Part shown: in pieces, positions 17,153-26,042 of the stretch
Numbering within the stretch: position 1 is the stretch's first letter
How the letters are laid out: every line of letters starts with the position of its first letter
DNA from: Qipengyuania polymorpha
Lineage (GTDB): Bacteria; Pseudomonadota; Alphaproteobacteria; Sphingomonadales; Sphingomonadaceae
DNA length: 64,000 bases
Assembly (NCBI RefSeq): GCF_019711435.1
Contig: NZ_JAIGNK010000002.1
Location: 638,841-702,840, forward strand
Direction of reading: 5' to 3'
Program-made: the position numbers and the translations under genes
Notes under the pieces: generated by a model
What the model saw: only the letters and a program-made list of their open reading frames with translations
What the model was told of the DNA's origin: nothing
Database searches by the model: none

Positions 17153-17581
17153 GTGAAGCAAGCAAAAATCTCGACCGTCCTCCCGGCCCATGTGCTGGTC
17201 GTGGAAGACGATGCCATTATCGGCCTCACCATCGAGCAGGCGCTGGTCGATGCAGGGGTGGGCGAGGTCGAGATTTGTCCCACGACCGATGAAGCGCTGG
17301 CGGCGCTGCGCCGCAAGCAACCCGATGCCATCGTGCTCGACATCCACCTTGCCGACCGCGACGACGGCTGGGCGATTGCCGAACTCGTCCGCACATTGGG
17401 CCCCGACAGCCCGCGCATCATCTTCTCGACCGGCATGCCGCGCGACATCCCTGCCGATATCGCCGAACTTGGCTGTGTCCTCGAAAAGCCGTATGAGCCC
17501 GAAGTGCTGGTGGACCTTCTGCGCGAACCTGCGCGCAAAGGCATCATCTCACGACTTCGCGGCGCTCTCAAAAGCCACTAG
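17153..17581 (+). CDS. single-domain response regulator
   Basis: A 142-residue CheY-like receiver with no output domain. It has the acidic pocket VVEDD (about 16-20), phosphoacceptor Asp in IVLDIHLADRDDG (about 61-73), the switch residue region IIFSTGMP and the conserved lysine in LEKPYEPE. It starts at GTG 17153. Such orphan receivers often act in HWE-kinase relays in this group, and several such kinases are in the window, but no partner is adjacent. Confidence 0.85.
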   Translation: MKQAKISTVLPAHVLVVEDDAIIGLTIEQALVDAGVGEVEICPTTDEALAALRRKQPDAIVLDIHLADRDDGWAIAELVRTLGPDSPRIIFSTGMPRDIPADIAELGCVLEKPYEPEVLVDLLREPARKGIISRLRGALKSH

Positions 17582-17660
17582 GCCCCTGAAAATTGGATGC
17601 GGGCCCGCCGTTCAAGGGCGCTCGATGCTGTGCGCGCGATCAGCAACACGCATCACGGCC

Positions 17661-17698
17661 AAAAAAAAGGCCTTCGCTCTCTGGGAGCGAAGGCCTTT
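17661..17698 (-). terminator. rho-independent terminator of the fnr-like gene
   Basis: A perfect 14-bp stem (17666-17679 with 17685-17698) and a 5-nt loop. On the minus strand it is followed by an unbroken run of eight U. It lies about 130 nt downstream of the Crp/Fnr gene stop. The plus-strand side has only a short U-tract, but may also serve the response regulator. Confidence 0.9.
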
Positions 17699-17831
17699 CG
17701 GGATCGTATCACCAGCCGCTTGGACGGGAGGGGGGGTCTCGGCGGTGACATAGACTAAATGACCCGACCGAAATGGGGTTCCCGGCAATAGCAAATTTTT
17801 TTGCTTAACCCGTCCGCGCCCCAGCCTCCCT

Positions 17832-18617
17832 TTAGATATAGGGGCGTTGTCCTTTGCGCGAGCGCTCAAAATCGGCGTAGTCGGCGGCCTTGTCCATGTC
17901 GGGCACGCAGATCTCGCGTGGCCCCCACTGGACCAGCCCTTCACGGTCGAGCGCCCGGATGGTGCGGTTGGTATGGACCAGCGAAAGCCCGAGCATGTCG
18001 GCAATCTGCGACTGGGTGATCGGGATATCGAGCACGTTGTTGTCATGCGCGAGGCCGGTGGCAATCGCGCGGTCGAGCAACCAGACGGCGAGGAACACCA
18101 CGCGTTCTTTCGCGCTGCGCTGGCCGAGCGAGACAATGTGCCCCTCGAGCGCGGTCTCTTCCTTGGCCGCGAGCCAGGTCACATCGTAACCGAGTTCCGG
18201 ATTGTGCTTGATGAGATGGGTGAAGTCACCGCGGTTGAAAACGCACAGGCGTACCGGGATGAGCACTTCGACCGAATGGCTCGAAGGCTCGTCGAAAGCG
18301 CCCTGCAGGCCGACAAGGTCTCCGGGAAACATGAAGTTGACGATCTGGCGCCGGCCATCCTCGAGCGAGCGATAGCGGATGAGCACACCTTCCAGCACCG
18401 TGTAGAGATGCCGCACCTCTTCATCTTCGCGCACGACCGTGTCGCCACGTTCGTACAGCTTCTCGCCTTGCTTGATGGTGTTCATATAGGCTCGCTGGGG
18501 CTCCTCCAGCGGGCGCAATCCCCGGCAATCGAGCAACGGGCAGCTCAGGCAGTTGTATGGCTCGGCTACGTCCAGCAAGGCGGTTCCCCTCTGCCTGATC
18601 GGATAATTCTCCAACAT
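17832..18617 (-). CDS. Crp/Fnr family transcriptional regulator
   Basis: A 261-residue regulator. It has a cyclic-nucleotide-binding-like beta-barrel at about 40-150 (LYTVLEGVLIRYRS, FPGDLVGLQG), a dimerisation helix, and a C-terminal winged helix with ITQSQIADMLGLSLVHTNRT. Cysteines at 23, 26 and 31 plus Cys125 resemble the four 4Fe-4S ligands of oxygen-sensing Fnr, so oxygen or redox sensing is plausible. I start at the ATG at 18617, which has a GAGAG ribosome site; the longer frame to 18716 adds nothing family-like. It is divergent from phyR. Confidence 0.88.
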   Translation of the reverse strand: MLENYPIRQRGTALLDVAEPYNCLSCPLLDCRGLRPLEEPQRAYMNTIKQGEKLYERGDTVVREDEEVRHLYTVLEGVLIRYRSLEDGRRQIVNFMFPGDLVGLQGAFDEPSSHSVEVLIPVRLCVFNRGDFTHLIKHNPELGYDVTWLAAKEETALEGHIVSLGQRSAKERVVFLAVWLLDRAIATGLAHDNNVLDIPITQSQIADMLGLSLVHTNRTIRALDREGLVQWGPREICVPDMDKAADYADFERSRKGQRPYI

Positions 18618-18674
18618 CGCTCTCGTTGTCGGAAATAAGCAGTTTGTCAAATCACGGTTTTTGCCGCAGCAGGC

Positions 18675-18699
18675 GGAACCGATGCAAAGCAGGGACGTT
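18675..18699 (+). promoter_or_regulatory. EcfG-dependent promoter of phyR
   Basis: GGAAC (18675-18679), a 16-nt spacer and CGTT (18696-18699) match the alphaproteobacterial EcfG consensus exactly. It lies 30 nt upstream of the phyR start, so phyR is probably induced by the sigma factor it releases. Confidence 0.85.
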
Positions 18700-18728
18700 C
18701 TCCCCGCGCAAACCACGGAAGGGGTTAT

Positions 18729-19520
18729 ATGTCGCTTGGTGACCAGATTGCTAAAAACCTGCCTTATCTACGCCGTTATGCCCGCGCGCTGACCGGCTCG
18801 CAGGCTACCGGAGATGCCTTTGTCCGCGCCACGCTCGAAGCAGCGCTGGCCGACGAACAGTTGAAATCTTCGCTCGAAGGCGGTCGCGTGCCGCTCTACC
18901 GCGCTTTCAACAAGGTGTGGTCGAGCGCCTATATGGACGTGCCCGGCGAAGAGGGCGATACCGGCCACGAAGGTGCTGCGCAGGACCGCCTCAAATCGAT
19001 TACGCCATTGAACCGCCAGGCCCTGCTGCTGACCACGCTTGAGGATTTCAGCGTCGAGCAGGCCGGCGAGATCATGGAAGTCGACGCTTCCGAGATCGAG
19101 CGCCTTGTCCAGGATGCGGTCACCGAAATCGACCGCGAGAGCGCGACGAGCGTCCTCATCATCGAGGACGAGCCGCTGATCTCGATGCAGCTCGAAGACC
19201 TCGTGACCTCGCTCGGCCACGAAGTGTGCGGCACCGCCGCCACCCGCACGCAGGCGCAGGAAGTCGTCGCAGAGAAAACCCCGGGCCTCGTGCTCGCCGA
19301 CATCCAGCTGGCCGACGGCTCCTCGGGTCTCGATGCGGTGGACGACATCCTCGCCATCGACAGCGTGCCGGTGATTTTCATCACCGCCTATCCCGAGCGC
19401 CTGCTTACCGGCGACCGTCCCGAGCCGACCTATCTCGTGACCAAGCCGTTCCAGGAACAGACGGTGCGCGCGGCTATCAGCCAGGCGCTGTTCTTCGGGT
19501 CGAGCCGCCCGCTCGGCTGA
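18729..19520 (+). CDS. phyR: general stress response regulator PhyR
   Basis: A 263-residue anti-anti-sigma factor. Residues 1-130 form a sigma-like domain that mimics EcfG (sigma2/sigma4-like, with LNRQALLLTTLEDFSVEQAGEIM). Residues about 140-258 form a receiver with phosphoacceptor Asp191 (VLADIQLADGSSG) and the FITAYPERL segment of the FATGUY receiver class. When phosphorylated, it sequesters NepR and frees EcfG. The ATG at 18729 follows GGAAGGGG. A perfect EcfG promoter lies upstream. Confidence 0.96.
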   Translation: MSLGDQIAKNLPYLRRYARALTGSQATGDAFVRATLEAALADEQLKSSLEGGRVPLYRAFNKVWSSAYMDVPGEEGDTGHEGAAQDRLKSITPLNRQALLLTTLEDFSVEQAGEIMEVDASEIERLVQDAVTEIDRESATSVLIIEDEPLISMQLEDLVTSLGHEVCGTAATRTQAQEVVAEKTPGLVLADIQLADGSSGLDAVDDILAIDSVPVIFITAYPERLLTGDRPEPTYLVTKPFQEQTVRAAISQALFFGSSRPLG

Positions 19521-19713
19521 CACGGTTCACCAGTCAAAAGGGGATGAGGCCGCGCGGAGCGATCCGGGCGGCCTCTTCTTTTGCCGATCAGGAGGGACAA
19601 GTGCCGCCGCCCGAGCCGACGCCCGAATGGGGTCCTCCCGAGTGCGCGTGGGGGAGCCGTGAGTGAACGAGGCTATCTGTAGGGGAAAGGCGCAGCTGGC
19701 GGCCTTCCATGGC

Positions 19714-21366
19714 TCAATGCCCGCGCGCAGCGCCTGCCGGTCCCTTGCTGCGCAATTCGAATTCGCTCGGCTCGCGCACCGGCACGAGCAAGGTGCAGCG
19801 CACGCCTTCGGGCGCGAATTCGAGCTCGACCGGATGGCGCAATTCGTGGGCTACGATTTTTTCGATGAGGTCGGTTCCGAAGCCTCGCTTGCGCGGCAGG
19901 GTCACCTGCGGGCCCTGGCTCTCGACCCATTCGACGCGGGCGAGCGTGTCGTTCACCAGCTCCCAGCGGATTTCAACCTTGCCGCCACTCGTCGAAAGCG
20001 CGCCGTATTTGGCGGCATTGGTGGCCAGTTCATGCAGCGCCAGCCCGAGCGACAAGGCGTCGTTGGGCGCAAGCTCTACCTCCGGCCCCTCGATGACCAG
20101 TTCGTGGTCCTCATCGTCTGTATAGGGCGCAAGCTCGACCGAGACGACCGAGCGAACGGGCGTGGTACCCCACTCGGACTGCGTCAGCAGGTCATGGGTT
20201 GCGGACAGCGCGCGGATGCGGCTGTCGATACCTTCGGCAAATTCGTCCAGCGAATCCGTCCTGCGTCGGGTCAGCGAAACGATGGAGAGCACATTGGCGA
20301 GCGTGTTCTTCACGCGATGATTGAGTTCGCGGGTGAGCGAGTTGCGGATCGAATTTTGCTGGGCGAACCATTCGAGCGAACGGCTGTCTTCTTGCGCCTG
20401 CTGGGTGAGCAGGCGGGCGACGACGAGCAGCAGGCTTGCCACGGCAAGGCCGAACAGCAGGGTAATCATGGACAGCGGCGACAAGGTCGCGTCGCGCCCG
20501 GACTGGATCACCATGACCATCCTTCGGTTGGCGAGGTCGACCTCGCGCTCGACCTTCTCGCCCTGGTCGTTCCAGCCGGGCGTCTGCGCCATCAGCAGGC
20601 GCTCCCCCCCGGAGACATCGTAGAAGCGCACGCTCGCCTTGGTCCCCTGGACGAGCTCGGAAGCGGAAGAGAGGAATTGCGAGGCGTTGAAGGGGCTATA
20701 GACAAAGCCCTTCAGGCTGCGGCCCGGCCCGGTCCCGTCGAACACCGGCATATAGATTAGGAAACCCGCCTCCTCGGCACCCCCTTCCTGGACGAGGGTA
20801 ACCCGGCCGCTGGCGGTGGGCCGCATCGTCCGGGTTGCCTGGTCCATCGCCTCACGGCGCGTAGGCTCGGAATACATGTCGAAGCCGAGCGCGCGGCGAT
20901 TGCGCAGCGTGTCGGGCTGCAGGAACAGGATGGGGACCAGCTGGCTGCGCGGTTGCTCATCGAGCGAAGGGACAACCTTCGTCAGCCCTATCTTGCCCGA
21001 ACTGGCCACGCGTTCGAAATCGGCAACCTGACGGGCGGATATGGCGGGAGCCCATCCGATGCCTTCCGCACCCCGGTAATCGGCATCGAGCCGCAGCTCG
21101 GAAACGAACTGGCGGAAAAGTTCGGGCGTAACTTCTGCCTGCGCCCCGAACAGCGCAGCGCCTGCCCGCAGGAACGAGGAATTGGAATAGGCGCGCCGCT
21201 CGATCGCGCCGACCATCGATTGCGCCTGCCGGTTGAGTTCGGCGGTCTCGCGCACCCGCTCCCCGCGCTCGATCGAGAATACGCTGACGACCGTGACGGC
21301 GGCGACCAGCAGGAAAATCGCGAGGGGCACGGCGCGCGGATAATCCACCAGCCAGCGCCTCCGCAT
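19714..21366 (-). CDS. CHASE-domain HWE/HisKA_2 sensor histidine kinase
   Basis: A 550-residue membrane kinase. It has a TM helix at about 10-30, a periplasmic CHASE-type sensor at about 45-285 (RGAEGIGWAPAIS, LGFDMYSEPTRREAM), a second TM helix at about 295-320, and a cytoplasmic HWE-type core with phosphoacceptor His in ELNHRVKNTLANV and N-box LHELATNAAKYGAL. Lying between phyR and nepR, it is positioned like PhyK, the kinase that phosphorylates PhyR. I start at the ATG at 21366, where AAGGGGG precedes it. Its transcript is divergent from nepR. Confidence 0.88.
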   Translation of the reverse strand: MRRRWLVDYPRAVPLAIFLLVAAVTVVSVFSIERGERVRETAELNRQAQSMVGAIERRAYSNSSFLRAGAALFGAQAEVTPELFRQFVSELRLDADYRGAEGIGWAPAISARQVADFERVASSGKIGLTKVVPSLDEQPRSQLVPILFLQPDTLRNRRALGFDMYSEPTRREAMDQATRTMRPTASGRVTLVQEGGAEEAGFLIYMPVFDGTGPGRSLKGFVYSPFNASQFLSSASELVQGTKASVRFYDVSGGERLLMAQTPGWNDQGEKVEREVDLANRRMVMVIQSGRDATLSPLSMITLLFGLAVASLLLVVARLLTQQAQEDSRSLEWFAQQNSIRNSLTRELNHRVKNTLANVLSIVSLTRRRTDSLDEFAEGIDSRIRALSATHDLLTQSEWGTTPVRSVVSVELAPYTDDEDHELVIEGPEVELAPNDALSLGLALHELATNAAKYGALSTSGGKVEIRWELVNDTLARVEWVESQGPQVTLPRKRGFGTDLIEKIVAHELRHPVELEFAPEGVRCTLLVPVREPSEFELRSKGPAGAARGH

Positions 21367-21501
21367 CCCCCTTCGAATGAGATCGTCCTGTACCAGCGGA
21401 AATCCTCGTTTATCTACTGCCCCGGCAGCCCTACTATCCGCCGCCTCACCTAAAGTTCCACGGACATGGGGAGTTTTCCCCCGCAGTTGCAAAATTGCCT
21501 T

Positions 21502-21526
21502 GGAACCACATTGAGAGTTCGGCGTT
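21502..21526 (+). promoter_or_regulatory. EcfG-dependent promoter of nepR-ecfG
   Basis: GGAAC (21502-21506), 16 nt, then CGTT (21523-21526): an exact EcfG consensus match. It is 89 nt upstream of the nepR ATG and would make the operon autoregulated. Confidence 0.85.
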
Positions 21527-21614
21527 CTGCACGCACACACGGGATCGAAAACGCGGGAGGTCCGGCAGGTGCCGGGCCTTGAATCCGCGAAGGCAAGGAC
21601 GCATTCTTCAAACG

Positions 21615-21794
21615 ATGACTTCTGAAAAACCTTCCGCAAGCAAGCCCGTGGCGGGCAGCGCGAAGGAAGCAGCTTCCGGCAAGGAACGACCCGACTGGGC
21701 CAATGGCCTGCGTCGGCTTTACGATTCCGTCGTCGAGGAAGAGCTTCCCGACAGCTTCAAGGATCTTCTTTCACAGCTGGACAGTAAGGACTGA
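21615..21794 (+). CDS. nepR: anti-sigma factor NepR
   Basis: A 59-residue protein that binds EcfG in unstressed cells and is displaced by phosphorylated PhyR. The conserved core is WANGLRRLYDSVVEEELPDSF (residues about 28-48), followed by DLLSQLDSK. The N-terminal 25 residues are polar and disordered-looking, as in other NepRs. The start at 21615 is the only ATG giving a typical length. Its TGA overlaps the ecfG ATG by one base (TGATG), so anti-sigma and sigma are translationally coupled. Confidence 0.94.
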   Translation: MTSEKPSASKPVAGSAKEAASGKERPDWANGLRRLYDSVVEEELPDSFKDLLSQLDSKD

Positions 21795-22402
21795 TGGGGG
21801 CCGAGAAACGCACGGCCTCGGAAAAGGCCGACTTCAAGCGAGAACTTACCGAGGTGGTGCCGCACCTGCGTGCTTTTGCGCGCGGTTTGTGTGGGCGCGC
21901 CGACATGGCCGACGATCTCGTCCAGGAAACCCTGCTCAAGGCTTGGGCGGCGCAGGAGCGCTTCCAGCCGGGCACCAGCATGCGCGCATGGACCTTCGTA
22001 ATCCTGCGCAATGCCTATCTCACCGACATGCGGCGCAACCGCTTCCGCGGCGAGTATGACGAGACCGTGGCCGAACGCGTGCTGACGGCACCTGCCGGAC
22101 AGGAGGAGCCTATCCACCTCTCCGACATGCACCGCGCGCTTCTGACCCTCCCGCCCGAACGGCGAGAGGCGCTGCTGCTGGTGGGCGCGGGCGGCTTTTC
22201 CTACGAGGAAGCGGCCAATATCTGCGGCTGCGCTGTCGGCACCATCAAGAGCCGCGTGGGCCGCGCCCGCGCCGCCTTGAACACGATGCTGGCCGATGGC
22301 TCCATTCCCAAGCGCTCGATCGAGGATGACACCGCGCACCGCGCCATCCTCGAGGAACTCGACGATGTAGCAGCGGGGCAGGGTGTCGCGGCACGTAGCT
22401 AG
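21794..22402 (+). CDS. ecfG: general stress response sigma factor EcfG (ECF15 group)
   Basis: A 202-residue ECF sigma factor. Region 2 (about residues 15-90) contains RADMADDLVQETLLKAWAA and FVILRNAYLTDMRRNRF. Region 4 (about 115-175) contains LPPERREALLLVGAGGFSYEEAA and the helix-turn-helix GCAVGTIKSRVGRARAAL. It directs RNA polymerase to GGAAC-N16-CGTT promoters, two of which occur here, before phyR and before its own operon. A C-terminal tail of about 25 residues extends past region 4. Confidence 0.95.
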   Translation: MGAEKRTASEKADFKRELTEVVPHLRAFARGLCGRADMADDLVQETLLKAWAAQERFQPGTSMRAWTFVILRNAYLTDMRRNRFRGEYDETVAERVLTAPAGQEEPIHLSDMHRALLTLPPERREALLLVGAGGFSYEEAANICGCAVGTIKSRVGRARAALNTMLADGSIPKRSIEDDTAHRAILEELDDVAAGQGVAARS

Positions 22403-22456
22403 TCGCTGGCAGCGCCGTCTTGCCCACGTTCAGACTTCACGGCACATAGGGCGGCG

Positions 22457-23635
22457 ATGAGCGAGGGAGACATCAAGGAAACCGGCAGCCAGCCACCCGT
22501 CGCACCCGCGCACGGGCGGCGGTTCACCTTTGCCGAGCAGGAACTGCGACTGATTTCCGCACTGGTCGTCTTCATCGGCCTCGGCCTGTTCTTCGCCCTG
22601 CCCTTCGTGCTCTCCATCGGTTCGGTGGTCTTCCTGCCGGTGGTGACGGCGATCGTGCTGACGGTCATCCTTTCGCCTCTGGCCGACAAACTGCACGGCT
22701 GGGGCCTGCCCAATGCGCTCGCCTCGCTGATTTCGCTGGTGGTCTTCTTTGCCATACTGGTGCTGGCGCTGGCGCTCATCCTCCAGCCGGCGGTCGCGCT
22801 GTTCGACGAATTTCCTGCTCTCCTCCAGCAGGTAGGCGACCGCTTCACCGAGATCCGCACGCAGTTCGACTGGGTGGCCCAGATAAACCAGCAGCTCGCC
22901 GAACTGGTCGAGCGCGAGGAAGCGCGCGAGGTGGTGGTCGCCACGCCCAGCATGCTCGAGGAAATCGCCATCGCCACACCGACGGTGATTATCGAGGCCA
23001 TCCTCACGCTGCTGATGGCCTTCTTCATGATCGAGGCGCGGGTGCGGCTGCGCCAGCGCCTGCTGTTCGGCCGCGCCAGTTTCGGCACCAGCATCAAGGC
23101 AGCGCGTGTCCTGCGCGAAGTGCAGGACCGCGTTGCCGCCTATATCCTCACCGTTGGCTGGATCAACGCGCTGGTCGGCGTGGTGGTGGCATTGGGCGCG
23201 TGGGCGCTCGGAGTCGACGCGCCGATCATGTGGGGCGGGCTCGCCGCCATCCTCAACTTCCTGCCCTATATCGGCCCCACCATCATGGTTTTCCTGCTTG
23301 CGCTATTCGGTATCGGGACGACCGAGACGGTCTTGCTCGGCCTTATTCCGGCAGCAGCCTATCTTGCGCTGCATACCGTCGAGGCGAATGTCATCACGCC
23401 TTCCATTCTCGGCGCACGCTTCACGATGAACCCGGTGATGATCCTCATCGCCCTGTCCTATTTCACCTGGATTTGGGGGGTGTTCGGGGCCTTGCTGTCG
23501 GTCCCAATCCTGCTGATGCTGACCGCGCTGTTCGACCATGTCGGCAGGCCCAACCTCATCGGCTTCATCTTCGGCGAACCGCTGTTTGCGAACAAGTTCC
23601 TCGAAGATGCGCCCGAAGAGGCAGAGACCAAGTAA
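22457..23635 (+). CDS. AI-2E family transporter
   Basis: A 392-residue polytopic membrane protein. It has paired N-terminal helices (about 30-95), a central loop region (about 110-170), and a C-terminal helical block including LNFLPYIGPTIMV (about 270-282) and LALHTVEANVITPSIL (about 303-318), hallmark segments of the YdiK/PerM/AI-2E exporter family. The transported substrate is uncertain, as only some members handle autoinducer-2. It follows ecfG by 54 nt and may be cotranscribed, but I see no regulatory site. Confidence 0.88.
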   Translation: MSEGDIKETGSQPPVAPAHGRRFTFAEQELRLISALVVFIGLGLFFALPFVLSIGSVVFLPVVTAIVLTVILSPLADKLHGWGLPNALASLISLVVFFAILVLALALILQPAVALFDEFPALLQQVGDRFTEIRTQFDWVAQINQQLAELVEREEAREVVVATPSMLEEIAIATPTVIIEAILTLLMAFFMIEARVRLRQRLLFGRASFGTSIKAARVLREVQDRVAAYILTVGWINALVGVVVALGAWALGVDAPIMWGGLAAILNFLPYIGPTIMVFLLALFGIGTTETVLLGLIPAAAYLALHTVEANVITPSILGARFTMNPVMILIALSYFTWIWGVFGALLSVPILLMLTALFDHVGRPNLIGFIFGEPLFANKFLEDAPEEAETK

Positions 23636-23639
23636 AAAA

Positions 23640-23665
23640 CCCGCCGCGCAGATGAGCGCAGCGGG
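23640..23665. terminator. bidirectional terminator between AI-2E transporter and sodB
   Basis: CCCGC-C-GCGC pairs with GCGC-A-GCGGG around a 6-nt loop, flanked by AAAAAA on the left and CTTTC on the right. The layout suits two convergent genes. Confidence 0.75.
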
Positions 23666-23694
23666 CTTTCCTGAAATTCAGTCGCGAGACGCGC

Positions 23695-24306
23695 TTAGCA
23701 GGGATACTGCCAGGTGGTGCCGCGGGCGAGGTTGTCGCTGGCGAACTTCCAGTTGAGCTTGCCGGCAACCGCGCCGAGGTACTCGGGGCGCGCGTTCTGG
23801 TGATCGAGGTAATAGGCGTGTTCCCAGAGGTCGATGACGAGGAGCGGGTTCACCCCGTCCTGATCGGCCAGCGTGTCGCCGTCATGCGTTTCCTCGATGG
23901 TCAGTTCGCCATTCTTCACCGCCAGCCAGACCCAGCCGCTGGCGAAATGGCCTGCGCCGCGTTCTTTCAGCTTGTCCTTGAGCCCGTCGACCGAGCCGAA
24001 AGCGCTGTCGATCATGCTCTTGAGCTCATCCGAAGCGTTGGTTTCTTCTGCCGCCATCGAGTGCCAGTAGAAGCCGTGGTTCCAGCTCTGTGCCGAGTTG
24101 TTGAACAGGCCCTGGTCGCTGCCGCGCGCTGCCGCAATCACTTCCTCTAGCGTCTTGCCGGAAAGGTCACCGCCATCGATGGCCGCGTTGGTCTTGTCGA
24201 TATAGGCCTTGTGGTGCCTGCCGTGATGGTAGCTCAGCGTCTTGGCCGAAACGGCGGGTTCGAGTGCGGTGTCGTCATACGGAAGATCGATCAGCTCGAA
24301 AGCCAT
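23695..24306 (-). CDS. sodB: superoxide dismutase (Fe type)
   Basis: A 203-residue cytoplasmic enzyme converting superoxide to peroxide and oxygen. The four metal ligands are His27 (SYHHGRHHKAY), His77 (AQSWNHGFYW), Asp159 and His163 (DLWEHAYYLDH). Gln73 in the AQxWNH context favours iron over manganese. There is no signal peptide. It starts with MAFELIDLPYD, the usual family N-terminus. No EcfG-type promoter is seen upstream, although stress control of sod would be expected. Confidence 0.95.
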   Translation of the reverse strand: MAFELIDLPYDDTALEPAVSAKTLSYHHGRHHKAYIDKTNAAIDGGDLSGKTLEEVIAAARGSDQGLFNNSAQSWNHGFYWHSMAAEETNASDELKSMIDSAFGSVDGLKDKLKERGAGHFASGWVWLAVKNGELTIEETHDGDTLADQDGVNPLLVIDLWEHAYYLDHQNARPEYLGAVAGKLNWKFASDNLARGTTWQYPC

Positions 24307-24480
24307 GGAGTGGTCCCCTCTTGGGTTGGTGTGTAGAACTCTTCTGCGACCCTAACGCACCAAGGCGCGCGTGGTTGCATGTAGCAGCGACAAGCGGAAC
24401 CGAAAGGGGGGTGAGCGGTCTTTTCTTCGCTGGCCGAACGCGCCAGAAGGGGCGAACACGGGAAAGCACAAAGGAAATCC

Positions 24481-25818
24481 ATGGCGCGCAAGTTCTTCGG
24501 CACCGACGGTATTCGCGGACGCACCAATGAAGGCGTGATGACCGCCGAAATCGCGATGAAGGTCGGGCAGGCTGCCGGTACGCATTTCTTGCGCGGCGGC
24601 CACCGCCACCGCGTCGTCATCGGCAAGGACACACGCCTGTCGGGCTATATGATGGAGAGCGCGCTGGTAGCGGGCTTCACCAGCGTGGGCATGGATGTCA
24701 TCATGACCGGACCGCTGCCGACCCCGGCCATCGCCCTCCTCACCCGCGAGATGCGCGCCGATTTGGGCGTGATGATTTCAGCCAGCCACAACCCGTTCGA
24801 AGACAATGGCATCAAACTCTTCGGCCCCGACGGCTTCAAGCTGTCGGACGAAGCCGAGATGGCGATCGAGACGCTGATTGCGCAGGAGCCGCTGCTGGTC
24901 AGCCCCGACCGCATCGGCCGCGCCCGCCGGATCGACGACGCAAGCGGGCGCTACATCCACGCGGTCAAGCAATCGGTGGCGAGCGACATCCGCTTCGACG
25001 GCCTCAAGGTCGTGGTCGATTGCGCCAATGGCGCGGCCTACAAGGTCGCCCCGGCAGCCATCTGGGAACTGGGTGCCGACATCGTCACCATGGGGGTCGA
25101 GCCGGACGGCACGAACATCAACCGCGACGTAGGCTCGACTTCGCTCGATGCGATCAAGGCGCGGGTGGTCGAGGAAGAAGCGCATATCGGCATCGCTCTG
25201 GATGGCGACGCCGACCGCCTCATCGTCATCGACGAGAAGGGCCGCACGGTCGATGGCGACCAGATCATGGGCCTCATCGCCTCGCGCCTTCACGACCGCG
25301 GCGACCTGAAGGGTGGCGGCGTGGTAGCGACCGTGATGAGCAATCTCGGACTCGAACGCTATCTTGAAGGCCAGGGCCTGACGCTCGAGCGCACCAAGGT
25401 CGGCGACCGCTACGTGCTCGAACGGATGAAGCAGGGCGGCTTCAACGTGGGCGGCGAGCAGTCGGGGCACATGATTTTGACCGACCACGGCACGACCGGT
25501 GACGGCACCGTTGCCGCGCTGCGCGTGCTCGCCAGCCTCGTGCGCTCGGGCAAGCCGGCGAGCGAATTGCTGCATGTCTTCGACCCTGTCCCGCAACTGC
25601 TCAAGAACGTGCGCTATTCGGGCGGCAAGCCGCTGGAAAACGAAAGCGTGAAGGCGGTCATCGCCGAAGCGGAAAAGGAGCTGGAGGGCAAGGGCCGCCT
25701 CGTCATCCGTCCTTCGGGTACGGAGCCGGTCATCCGCGTGATGGCGGAAGGTGATGATGCGGCACAGGTCGAGCAAGTCGTCGACCGCATCTGCGATGCC
25801 GTGAGGGAGGCCGCCTGA
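24481..25818 (+). CDS. glmM: phosphoglucosamine mutase GlmM
   Basis: A 445-residue enzyme converting glucosamine-6-phosphate to glucosamine-1-phosphate for peptidoglycan and LPS precursors. It has the N-terminal FGTDGIRG (6-13), active-site phosphoserine Ser102 in [12 protein letters not shown], a metal-binding loop [13 protein letters not shown] (about 239-251), the sugar-binding GGEQSGHM, and phosphate-binding [12 protein letters not shown] near the C-terminus. Its stop overlaps the next start (TGATG), beginning a three-gene overlapping operon. Confidence 0.97.
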   Translation: MARKFFGTDGIRGRTNEGVMTAEIAMKVGQAAGTHFLRGGHRHRVVIGKDTRLSGYMMESALVAGFTSVGMDVIMTGPLPTPAIALLTREMRADLGVMISASHNPFEDNGIKLFGPDGFKLSDEAEMAIETLIAQEPLLVSPDRIGRARRIDDASGRYIHAVKQSVASDIRFDGLKVVVDCANGAAYKVAPAAIWELGADIVTMGVEPDGTNINRDVGSTSLDAIKARVVEEEAHIGIALDGDADRLIVIDEKGRTVDGDQIMGLIASRLHDRGDLKGGGVVATVMSNLGLERYLEGQGLTLERTKVGDRYVLERMKQGGFNVGGEQSGHMILTDHGTTGDGTVAALRVLASLVRSGKPASELLHVFDPVPQLLKNVRYSGGKPLENESVKAVIAEAEKELEGKGRLVIRPSGTEPVIRVMAEGDDAAQVEQVVDRICDAVREAA

Positions 25819-26042
25819 TGCTCGAAATGCGACCCGATTGCGAGCGCTGTGGTACCGACCTCCCCGCCGAAGCGTCCGGCGCTTTCATCTGCAGCTTCGA
25901 ATGCACTTACTGCGCCGACTGCGCCGACGCGCTCGACGACCTCTGCCCCAATTGCGGCGGAGAATTGATGGACCGCCCCACCCGCGCGGCCAGGCTGCAG
26001 GAGAAATATCCGCCCAGCACGACGCGGAAGTTCAAGGGGTGA
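25818..26042 (+). CDS. DUF1272 small zinc-ribbon-like protein
   Basis: A 74-residue protein with eight cysteines in four pairs: CERC, CSFEC, CADC and CPNC. This is the pattern of the DUF1272 family, presumably metal-binding. Function is unknown. The ATG overlaps the glmM stop by one base, and its TGA overlaps the thiD GTG (GTGA), so expression is coupled to both neighbours. Confidence 0.88.
   Translation: MLEMRPDCERCGTDLPAEASGAFICSFECTYCADCADALDDLCPNCGGELMDRPTRAARLQEKYPPSTTRKFKG

Noticed and set aside
21427..21459. A possible EcfG promoter for the CHASE kinase on the minus strand
   Set aside because: GGAAC is present (complement of 21455-21459), but no CGTT-like -10 occurs 16-17 nt downstream.
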